Of a stretch of 64,000 bases of DNA, positions 55,034-64,000 are shown one piece after another (position 1 is the stretch's first letter; each line of letters begins with the position of its first letter). The stretch is from Rosa chinensis (taxonomy: Eukaryota; Streptophyta; Magnoliopsida; Rosales; Rosaceae): NCBI RefSeq assembly GCF_002994745.2, contig NC_037090.1, positions 26,339,501-26,403,500 on the forward strand, in the 5' to 3' direction. The notes beneath the pieces are model-generated. The model saw nothing but the letters and a program-made list of their open reading frames with translations. It was not told the DNA's origin and did no database searches. A program made the position numbers and the translations under genes.

Positions 55034-57681
55034 TGAAAGGTCAAACACAGAATATAAACACTATCAAGCTTACTGCAGATACATGTATGATTATATTCAA
55101 ACATCCAAGATCACCAACAAATAGTTTAGATACAATTATGTTCAAGTGTTTGTAGTAGTTATGAAATATGTACATATTGGAGTTAATGGTCACATACCTG
55201 GAGCAGGCATAGATCAGGAATAGAAGTAGTGCAAACGAGATCTTCTGCGAAGCTCTAAAGTCTAAGAGTCTCTCTATGGGACAAGACGATGAAGACTTGT
55301 ATATTAATAGAGATGTCACCAACAGAGTTCTACCCATAAGAGAGACTCTGTTTAACTATGACTGATCCTCTATATTATCATCAGTAGTATAAGTACCAAA
55401 TTAATCTTCGGTAGTCCCCAAATGCATAACTAAATCTTAAGCAAACCATAAAAGATGTTTTCTTTTGCTTACTTCAATCAGCAACTATGAATAACAAGGA
55501 AAATTTCAAGACCAATTGGTTCCATATCCACTAAGCCACCTAAATGAAGAGTTTACTGACAAATTACAAGCAGAATTTAATTAATTAGGTTTGATAAACG
55601 GAGAATTGGAGTTTACAGTAATCTTAGATATGAGGAAATCTATCTTTGTGACTGTGAGCAGTGAAAGCAGAGGGTTTTCGTAGACCGAATCCTCTTAGTG
55701 TGGGAAAAACCCTGAAATTCTGAGATCATCATCTTTGAAAATGCTCAGATCATTATCTTCAACAGTCCTCAGGCCATGTTTTAATAGGGTTAATTTTGTT
55801 TGAATTAGGATTTAATATACCGGCGGCTGGTTAAGGACAATTTCTCCAATCAAATTCCCAATATTCTTATCACTGCCAAAGGGTACCCAGGTGGCCAGAA
55901 CAAGATTAATTTTGAACAAGCCGACTTCCATTGTTTCTCATAACAAGATTATAGATATCCTAATGACTCAATTAGATATGCCTCGACCATTATTGAATAA
56001 TGAAGGCTGCTTCTTCATCAAGTAAGCCGTGTCTGGATTGCAAAGCTGTTTGTACTTTGTACATTTTGGATACAGAGCATTTTGCCTGAGCTTCCCAAAT
56101 CTGCCTTTTTTGACCTCTGCTCACAAAATTTGGGGCTGCTCCCTCCTCAGTTGTCGTAATCTTGTTCTGTCAATTGCATTGGAAAGTAGACATTCAGGGG
56201 TTTTCAAAAATATACAATACGTTCCATAATTCCAACTCAGTTAAAAGATATGGCCTTCCAAATTCAGTTAAAAGATATTACTCAAATAGTAATATCTGAA
56301 GTTACAGGCGCCCAATGACAGTGATTCCAATTGAGATTATCTCCCATATTCCAATGGACTCTTAATCTGTGCTGCTGCAAAAGCAACTGGTCTTCAAGAA
56401 GCATAGCACTTCCTCTGTTTTCTGTCCAAGCATTGTATTGTCCTAGATATGATTACTTGGGAAAGTTCATAGCAAAGAAAATTGTACAACGAGTAAGAGA
56501 AATAGAGAAGGTGAAAATACAAGGACAGAATGTGATTTTTGGAAAACGGGGATTGCAAGCTATGGATCAATCTTTACTGGGCAGCAGAAATCAAAATAGA
56601 CACACAGAACACAAATTTTGGTTACGTAGTGAAAATCTCAACTTCTGAGATTAAAAACACTGCAGGGCTCTTACTCTTGAGAACCCAAAATAAGAATCAA
56701 CTTATAACAAAGGATATGTTTTTTTACAAGACTCAAGTAGCACTCAAATTGCTACACTCACTAGACAAAACTATCAAGAAGCTTTTCTTCAATCTTGTAC
56801 TCTTTCTTCACTTGAACGATCGCCAATTATCGCTCTCCTTTCTTCACAGCTCCTCTACTGATCTCAAGAGAAGATATGCATATGAGACAATGATCACGAA
56901 CACTTAAACATGGATCAAGTGTTTTGACTCTTGTGAAGACACAAACTCAAACAACCATACAAGAAACCTACACTATTCTTGCGTTAAGATCAGATCCCCT
57001 CTTGACCGTGTATGTGTGTGTATATATGTTGTAGACCAACAACAAAACCTCTATCCCAAGATTCTGACCTAATTCCTCTTTAATTGAGAAAGAGACTTTC
57101 CATATAAGAAATACAATAAATTTTAAAGGAAATCAATTACACAATTTCATAAACAGAAAAATATCTTTAAATAAAGAAAGTTAAACCTCAAAGATATTTT
57201 CCCGTTTTGTATGGGAATGCCAACACACCAAGTTGATCAAAACTTGTACCTACAGAGGGAGAAGGTGCAAGATTGCATTTGCGAGGACTTTGAGACAAGC
57301 AGCAAGCAACAAGATGATTAGCCTAGATGAGAAAAGTAGTTGTTCTGCAATTCAGAATGTTTTGGTAAAACCTTGATTATCACTATTCTGATTACGCTAG
57401 ATTGATCTCATCATGTCTTTTAATTAGATAAGGAACATGTAATATTATTATTTTTTGAACGTGTCGTATTATTATTACATTTTTATGCTAATTTGAAAAT
57501 AAAAATATTAGATATGTTGAAAATTATTCAATTGAAAGAAATAACGTAGTAGATGCCACGTAGGACACCACGTAATTTGATATTAGTTTTTTATATAACT
57601 TTTTAGGTATATGTAAGCATGTAGCACTATTCAACACACACCAATTCAGAATTATGGCCAAAATTGGTGTCTTATAGCCCA
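55034..57681. other. Long stretch without a recognised gene
   Basis: 2.6 kb of moderately AT-rich DNA. Open frames (for example 56331-56648 and 56539-56907) overlap each other and show no domain. The first few hundred bases may be an LTR belonging to the preceding entry. Nothing else can be supported. Confidence 0.4.
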
Positions 57682-57694
57682 TTTTGTAGTAGTG
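57682..57694 (-). repeat. CACTA-type terminal motif
   Basis: TTTTGTAGTAGTG on plus is CACTACTACAAAA on the minus strand, a standard plant CACTA (En/Spm) terminus. The element would extend left, but no matching plus-strand end was found. Perhaps a truncated small element. Confidence 0.35.
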
Positions 57695-58268
57695 TATGGA
57701 GCTATGAATTATATCATTAACACCCCTTCTCACGTGTAATCTGATTTAGTCACATGGTGGGGAGCAATTGAAACAAATATTGAGAGAAATGTGTAGATAA
57801 AACCTCATAATATGGACACTTTACATTTTAGAAAAAAGTAGAGATTGAACGATATTAGATATGTTGGACATACAACTAAGGTGACTCCAAAAAACTTGGG
57901 CTTTATAGAGAATAACAGTTATATTAAGCTACAAAATGTTACATATAGTACTAATTTCTTCTACCCAGACAGATAGACCAGCCGATCATTGAGTTGATGC
58001 CCTAGAGAATCAACATTCATATTTTAACAATGACTATTTCAAAAAAAAAAAAATGACAAGTTAAGAAGATAACGAATGAACGTACAACTTTAAAGATCAA
58101 AGAAAATTATCAGGGTCCGTGACTATGAGGTTAATAATTAATTAAGTTTTGATATCTATGTATAATTGCATATCCAATTGAATAATCAGTACGACCTTAA
58201 TTAATTAATCATTCTCTTCGTAGAACAGGCCAGCCATGTCAATTTGAACATTATATATATAATTAAGA
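57695..58268. other. AT-rich spacer
   Basis: No gene or element recognised between the CACTA-like motif and the Helitron end. Confidence 0.4.
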
Positions 58269-61200
58269 CTAGAAAGTATACCCGCGCTTTGCTGCGGGAA
58301 TCCAGTTGTTTAAAAGAGGAATTACTTTTACAGATGATAATATGGTTAAATCTTATAACATGGCAGAATGTACGTTTATGTAAACTAACGAAGCAATTTA
58401 CAAATTTAATTTGGTTTGAACTTACTGATTCTAGTGGAGAAATTCGAGTAACATTTTTTAATTGAAGAGACAGCAGGGCTATGAGAACCCTTCTTATCCG
58501 GACTTTGCAACGGGGGAGTAAAGGCAGTGAAAGAAGAATTTTCAAAGAAGGAACGGACATTGTGTCTTTGGGCTATGGCAGGTGGATTCTTGGATCAAAG
58601 AGAGAAGGAGCCATGGCAGTCACATTCAAGTATTAAACTACTCTGCTTTGGTGAATTGAAATTGTAAAAGAAAGATACAGGGTGCCTCCTCGGATTTTTG
58701 CAAGTTAATACAGGCCAAAACAAAAGCCGATGCAAGATATTGACAGACCTCCACCTGACGATCAGGAAAAAGAAAATCCAGAATATAAAAAATATACATA
58801 TGCTTTTTAAGCTATAGTTAAATGTGATTCAAAATTTCAAAGCAAAGGAGAATGTAGATACCAAAGACGTAGTGATCCAAGCTTTTGTTTGGCGTGTACT
58901 CATATATCAGCATCTTTTTTTCCCTTTCACATGGTGCTGTATTGCAGTAAGTGTAACCTCGTTTTGAAACTCTTCAAGGCCTTGGTTTGAAAGTTTTGAA
59001 CGTCTTTTCAATGATGAACCCTAGAAAAACACATCAATTATTAGCATATTCCTACAAAGCACCAACTTTTTGACTGTGATATGAAGTAAAGATTCTGCAT
59101 TGCATTTCAAAATTTATATACTAATCATCATTGATGCTACCTGCTGGTATACTAACGTAAAAAGTAACAGTGAGGCTTTTACGTTTAGCTTTGGCAGAGA
59201 GCAGATAAAGTGATTGTTTGCTTCTCTGTTGCTGCTAAAGTAATTTGCACTGTTCAAATAGAGCTGAGGCTGCATACAAATAAATGAAAAGAAGTAAGAA
59301 AAGAATATCGTATAAGCAAAATGTATCTGGATTAAATCCCCCTCACTATAGTTCTTTAGATTTGAATAGGTATAGTCAAATTAGAGATGATCAACTCTGT
59401 TGATATCCAGCATCAACAAAACCCTTAACAAATCAAAACCTTAATCTGTTCAAAAGCAACAGAAACAGAAAACAAAATTAAAGCCGAATTGATCAACTTC
59501 CATTGTGATTTCTGCAGAACAGTACTATAATTCAGGCCTGTATGTGAAACCAAAACATCATACATTCATACCAAGTGGGATTTTGCAGTGCAGACCAAGT
59601 ATTTATGATCACTGATGCTAATTCATTAATTATGGTCAACCATTTCCTCGCTTCTTATGATTACATAACAATTTAGTTTTCATCTAGATGCAAGGGAATA
59701 ATTACATGGAACATAAGATCATCTAAATTATGCCTTCACAAATAACTGGTCAAGTGACGAAGAAAATATGTATCTCCACAAAATGACCATAGAATAGACA
59801 TAAAACATGGATATTGCTTAGAGCTGGAACTTAACCCCATTTCATGAATCTCTCCTCAGCTAATTAACTATCCTACTGTCCCAACTATCTAACATAATGC
59901 AGTATTTGCTCCAGAAAGTCCAAATTAGAAAATAAGAAGTGAACGAAATAACTGTGGTATCATCATGTTTTAAAGCATTAGTCAATTAATATTTCTGTGA
60001 AGGGTGATTACTATAGTTATAACTGGAATTCATTTTCAGTTTGAGCTCTCTAAGAATAGAAATAGCAAAGTAATTTCAGCATTCCACCATTATAGCGATA
60101 TAATAGTCACACTTGAATGAGGTTAAAAAATTGAGTGGTGAAAAGTTAAACAAAATAAACAAATCAAAACTAAAAATAACGCATTACAGTTTCTCTTTTG
60201 TGCAGTGATACTTGGCTACAATAGTGTATGTAAAACAACAAAAGTTAGTGATATCAAGATTGTTCAAAAATCTATTAAAGAGAGAAAAGTCAAATTACAT
60301 AATAAATTTTAGAAAAGTATCGATGTTAAGTGCAGAAATGAAAATTTTTACTTAACTTCACTCACCTTTCACACACAGAAGACCAAATTATCGTTCACTT
60401 CTCTATCGTTACCGACTGATTTTGGTTTTTCAGATAGAACTGAAACTGCACAAAGTAGTTTCAAAATGAGGTTCATCTATTACAGAATATGGATAAATAC
60501 AATTGTTACCATTGGTTAATTACCAAAAGGATATGAAGTAGAAAACTGTATGTGCTTTTTGAGATATCCTAACTAACCATAAAGCAAAGAGTCCTACAAT
60601 CCAAAATGCAGTTATGGCAAGAATGCAGCTCTTTTTTCTGCCCCTTAGTTTGAGAAAATATTGCATTTTGAGGCAGAAAGGCATTCAAACAATAAACTAA
60701 CTGTCCAGCCATCTCACAGGCTCTACGTGATATCAATGAATTTGAAATGAAGTATATTTGTGGACTATTCAATGTTAGTATTCATCAAAGCTAAACAAAA
60801 AAATAGGAGGGAAATGGATGAATAAAATGTAACAGATCTCTAAGAGGAATTTCCCCACATTACTTCTAAGCTTACTGTTTTACAGATAATAAGCAAATCA
60901 GCTGCAAAATCCACAAATCTAGAAAACCAACTAACCAATTCTATGAAAGAGCTATAATCCAAAGAGTAGATAACGACTGTTAACAACTGTGAAACTACTT
61001 GCGGGATACAATTATGTTTTTCACTGGAAAATACAATTATGTTTTTCGCTGGAAACACCACACTAATTCAGCCTCAATCTTTTCAATAATGGAAACCTGA
61101 AAACAACAATACTCATAATGTGAAACACAATAACAATAATAGCAAGCAAAACCTGCAAACAAAATCAATGACAACCCAATATCCAAGTATTCAATTTTGA

Positions 61201-61369
61201 AGCATCCAATCAAATATACAACCCATAATAAATTTCTAATCAAATTCTCACAAAACCACAAATACCTTCCACTTGTGTTGTTTTAGTCAAGAGCTTCCGG
61301 TCTGTCTCTTCTCCTTCTCTTCCTTCTTCCCCGTTCTCTTCTCCTTTTCTTTCGTCTCGCCTCTTTCTC

Positions 61370-61410
<41 letters not shown>

Positions 61411-61870
61411 CAAAAACAGTTTTTATCGAGTGCTAAAATCGATCATCTCGAAGAGTCAATACCCTAAAAATTCAATTGCTAACCTTGGTTCCGAGCTTGG
61501 TTCTATAGCAAAGATGGTGGCTTTGTGCTCGTCTGAGAAAACCAGCTTCTCGGTCGACTCTGTTTTGGAACTTATGGTCGTCAATTTTGACACTCTACTA
61601 TGTTTTGCAACTCTTTGAGTTGCTCTTTTTTGTAGTGATTTTTGGGTTTTGAGGTGGATTTTGACTCGCGTACTGCTCTAGAAGAGAGAAGAATATCAAG
61701 TTTAGAACTTCAGATCGATGCGCAGCGGAACAAAATTTTTTTTTCAAAGGAGGGCAGAACGGTCTTTTCCAGCTCCACAAACAGTTCGTGACTGTTCCTA
61801 AGCCCCGTGACTGTTCCTTACTATTGCCTTAGGAACAGTAAAACGGTGGAACTCAACTTTAGTATATAGT
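58269..61870 (-). mobile_element. Non-autonomous Helitron, minus orientation
   Basis: On the minus strand its 3' end is a GC hairpin CCCGCAGCAAAGCGCGGG (58298-58281), eight bases, then CTAG (58272-58269) followed by T, as for Helitrons inserting between A and T. The 5' end reads CTATATACTAAAGTTGAG from 61869, close to the usual TCTATATACTA... start (the T is changed). About 3.6 kb with no Rep/helicase frame. Near the 5' end is a hairpin of CTGTTCCTAAG and CTTAGGAACAG type (61790-61840). The interior holds a GT/AT microsatellite (61371-61410). Confidence 0.7.
58281..58298 (-). repeat. Helitron 3' subterminal hairpin
   Basis: CCCGCAGCAAAGCGCGGG on the minus strand folds into a 7-bp stem with one bulged A and an AAA loop, eight bases before CTAG. 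The position and GC content fit the family terminator hairpin. Confidence 0.75.
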
Positions 61871-62647
61871 AAATTTCTTTTCCATCTTCAACTCCTCATC
61901 TTTCCTTTAAGAAAATAATTGTTTGAATTGTCAATCTAGGTGAGCGGAGAAATTAATGTAGGCAACTATTCAATTGCCGATAACGGTTAGTCGATCGAAA
62001 TGCCAAACGGACGGAGATGAGAGAAAATTAATGAATACTTTAATATGAATTAGTGTCTCCATAGAGCTAGATCGCTGGCTTGATTCCGTATTATTTGGTG
62101 ATAAATATGGAGACCATTTTAGGAATAGGATGCATACCGCCATACCTTGAAATTTTAATATTTGAATAAATTTATGTGATTCTTCTTTTATTTTCTTTGT
62201 AGCTGTGATTTTTTATTCGACTCTAAAATTATATGAAGGGAATCCGTCTTCTCTTTAGTTATATAGTCTTGTTCATCTACTCGATAAATTCAATGCTCAA
62301 TTGTGTTATGGTTGTCATTGGATCTAAATTATAGGGTGACAAATTTACCTAAATTTTTATAGTTTATATATTAAAGATCGATATTAAAAAAGAAGACGAT
62401 AAGAGATGAAGATGTGCGCATGTGGTTGCGGCAGGAACATGAGTCTTGTGGAAAAGTCCTGTGGCTGTATCTTACTTTGCTGGACAATATAGACTTTCAC
62501 TTCGAAATAATTTACATCTCAGTTCCCTTGTAATAAGATAGTTCATCATCTATTCTAAAAAAAAAAAAAAAAAAAAAAGATAGTTCATCATCCATCTGCA
62601 ACTTGAATCTGGTTTGAGTTGCTTTCCTTTTGGCGATAGAAGAGAAT
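61871..62647. other. Upstream region of the CNL gene
   Basis: AT-rich flank. TAGTTCATCATC is duplicated either side of an A20 run (62540-62552 and 62580-62592), perhaps a tiny poly(A)-marked insertion. No clear TATA box was identified. Confidence 0.4.
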
Positions 62648-63695
62648 ATGGCTGAGGCTGTTGTTTCTTTTCTAGTGGAAAGAGTTGGTGACTACATCAT
62701 TCAAGAAGGCAGACCCTTGTTCGGAGTTGGCAATCAAGTTAGGCGTGCACACAGAGACCTAGTATTCATCAAGGGCTTCCTCAAAGATGCAGACGCAAAG
62801 CAACGAGACAGTGAGGCAATACGCACTTTTGTTGCCCAAATTAGAGATGCTGCTTATGATTTGGAGGATGTCATTGAAGCTTTTGTCTTGAAGGTGGATT
62901 CCAGGAGGAAAGGAGGTATAAAGAATTTTTTGAAGAGGTTGGGGTGCATCTTCGTTGAAGGAGTTCGCCGTTACAAGATTGGGTCAGAAATTGGGGTAAT
63001 TACTATCACGATTTCTGATTTGAAGCAGGACTTGCAAACTTATGGTATCAAGGAGATGAGGGATTCCTCTACTTCCCTCCAATTGTGTGAAGCACAACAA
63101 CTACTGAGGCGAACTTACACTCATGTTATTGATCGTAATGTGGTCGGGCTAGAGGATTCTGTCCATGAATTGGTTGGGCATTTGGTGAAGGAAGAGCATC
63201 GCCACCGAGTTGTTTCTATCATTGGGATGGGCGGATCTGGGAAAACAACTATTGCTAAACAAGTTTATCATCACAAAGGGGTAACAGACCATTTTGATTG
63301 TTTGGCTTGGGTTTGTATATCTCAACAATATCAAGTCAGGGATGTCTTGGAGAGGATTTATGTCAAACTTCTTTGCCCCACAAAAGAGGAGAGGGATGAA
63401 ATTGCAAAATTGAAGGATGACGAAATACCAGGGAGGCTTTCTCGTCTCCAAAATGAAAAAAAATGTTTGATTGTCCTTGATGACATTTGGAAAAGAGAGA
63501 CCTGGGACTTTTTGAAGGCTGCATTTGAATGCCATGAAGACTCAAAGAGCAGAATACTACTTACGACTCGCAATGAACAAGTAGCTTCGCATGCCGATGA
63601 TAACGGTTTTCACTACCGACCTCCACCACTGAATGAGTCTGAGAGTTGGAAGCTGTTTGAGAAGATTGCAATGAGTGGAAGGAAAGCTGGAATAG
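62648..63695 (+). CDS. CC-NB-ARC disease resistance protein (CNL), exon 1 (partial gene)
   Basis: Start ATG 62648 (MAEAVVSFLVERVGDYI), the usual N-terminus of the RPP13/At1g50180-like group. The Rx-type coiled coil spans 1-150 with the EDVID motif as YDLEDVIEAF (70-79). NB-ARC follows: P-loop GMGGSGKTT (193-201), RNBS-A FDCLAWVCISQQY, kinase-2 CLIVLDDIW (273-281), RNBS-B ILLTTR (303-308), then PPLNESESWKLFEKIA. The exon ends after 349 codons plus one base at GAATAG|GTAATT (donor 63696). GLPL, MHD and LRRs must lie beyond the window. No stops in the exon, so the gene may be functional. It is a sensor-type NLR on the strand opposite to the helper NLRs. Confidence 0.88.
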
Positions 63696-64000
63696 GTAAT
63701 TTCTCGATTCTCCACCCAACTAGATCCATCCTTTATCCGTTTATCGTTCGTTTTCATGTTTATTTATCAAAACTACAATATGCATTGAATCAATAAATGG
63801 AAAAAAAAAATTTCCATGCTTCTGGTACTCCCGGCTTTCTATAAATTCATATCTAAAGAAGTTTTTATTTTTTATGACACATATATCATATTTTTCTAAA
63901 ATTATAGTCTGAAAATGTCTTGTGGAAGATGCTTGAATACATTCAAGGACTCTAGTGGACTTGGAGATTTCCTTATGTCAACTCAAAAAAATAAAATAAA
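63696..64000 (+). other. CNL intron 1 (continues past the window)
   Basis: After the GTAATT donor the sequence is AT-rich. An acceptor-like TTATAG at 63907 would lead to a stop at once in phase 1 (GTC TGA), so the true exon 2 is probably further right. Confidence 0.55.

Noticed and set aside
62630..62647. CNL start at TTG 62630
   Set aside because: The ATG at 62648 gives the family-typical MAEAVVSFLVERVGDY start.

Overview
The window is plant nuclear DNA, a eudicot disease-resistance locus full of transposons. The evidence for this is spliced genes with GT-AG introns, two RPW8-type helper NLR genes, a coiled-coil NLR, Copia LTR retrotransposons, LINE, hAT, MULE-like, Harbinger-like and Helitron DNA, and many AT and CT/GA microsatellites. 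The helper NLR copies, the Copia family and the captured SPPA and FRO fragments would fit Rosaceae. That is a guess from memory; no search was run.

Layout. 1-1.3 kb: first exon of an NRG1-type helper NLR (copy A, minus strand), whose next exon lies just off the left edge. 1.3-7.8 kb: decayed intergenic DNA with a diverged repeat block, a SINE-like piece, a LINE RNase H relic, an internally deleted hAT element and a scrap of another RPW8 exon. 7.8-14.5 kb: degenerate Copia element 1. 14.5-17.5 kb: a TIR element holding a second TIR element (MULE-like) that carries pieces of two host genes, one recognisable as the plastid protease SPPA. 17.6-20.4 kb: a retroposon tail and a Harbinger-like element with a LINE end inside it. 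21.3-24.9 kb: the only complete host gene, NRG1-type helper NLR copy B (five coding exons, minus strand). 25.3-31 kb: a gene-capture-type element, LINE-like DNA, a truncated Copia and an inverted Copia LTR. 31-33.6 kb: two more copies of the repeat block. 33.8-41.2 kb: a young non-coding LTR retrotransposon (minus orientation, TSD GATCA) with a TIR element nested in one LTR. 42.4-51.4 kb: a ferric-chelate-reductase (FRO) gene fragment whose intron 1 is split by Copia element 2 (TSD CCAAA). 52.1-54.6 kb: a DUF4371/TTF-type hAT transposase relic. 58.3-61.9 kb: a non-autonomous Helitron, minus orientation. 62.6-64 kb: first exon of a CC-NB-ARC NLR on the plus strand.

How it fits together. Copies A and B share promoter position, 5' structure and exon 1/intron 1 structure, so they are tandem duplicates. 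The repeat blocks look like the DNA that lies between successive helper NLR genes, implying that the array once held more copies. NRG1-type proteins are helper NLRs acting downstream of sensor NLRs with EDS1 and SAG101. The CNL at the right edge is a sensor-type NLR on the opposite strand.

Most of the remaining sequence is transposon debris. The best candidates for something unusual are the start codon that both helper NLR genes appear to split across a short intron, the two gene-capturing elements, and the FRO fragment broken by Copia 2. Nothing here proves a wholly new system. Coordinates were counted by hand from the numbered lines and may be off by one or two bases.
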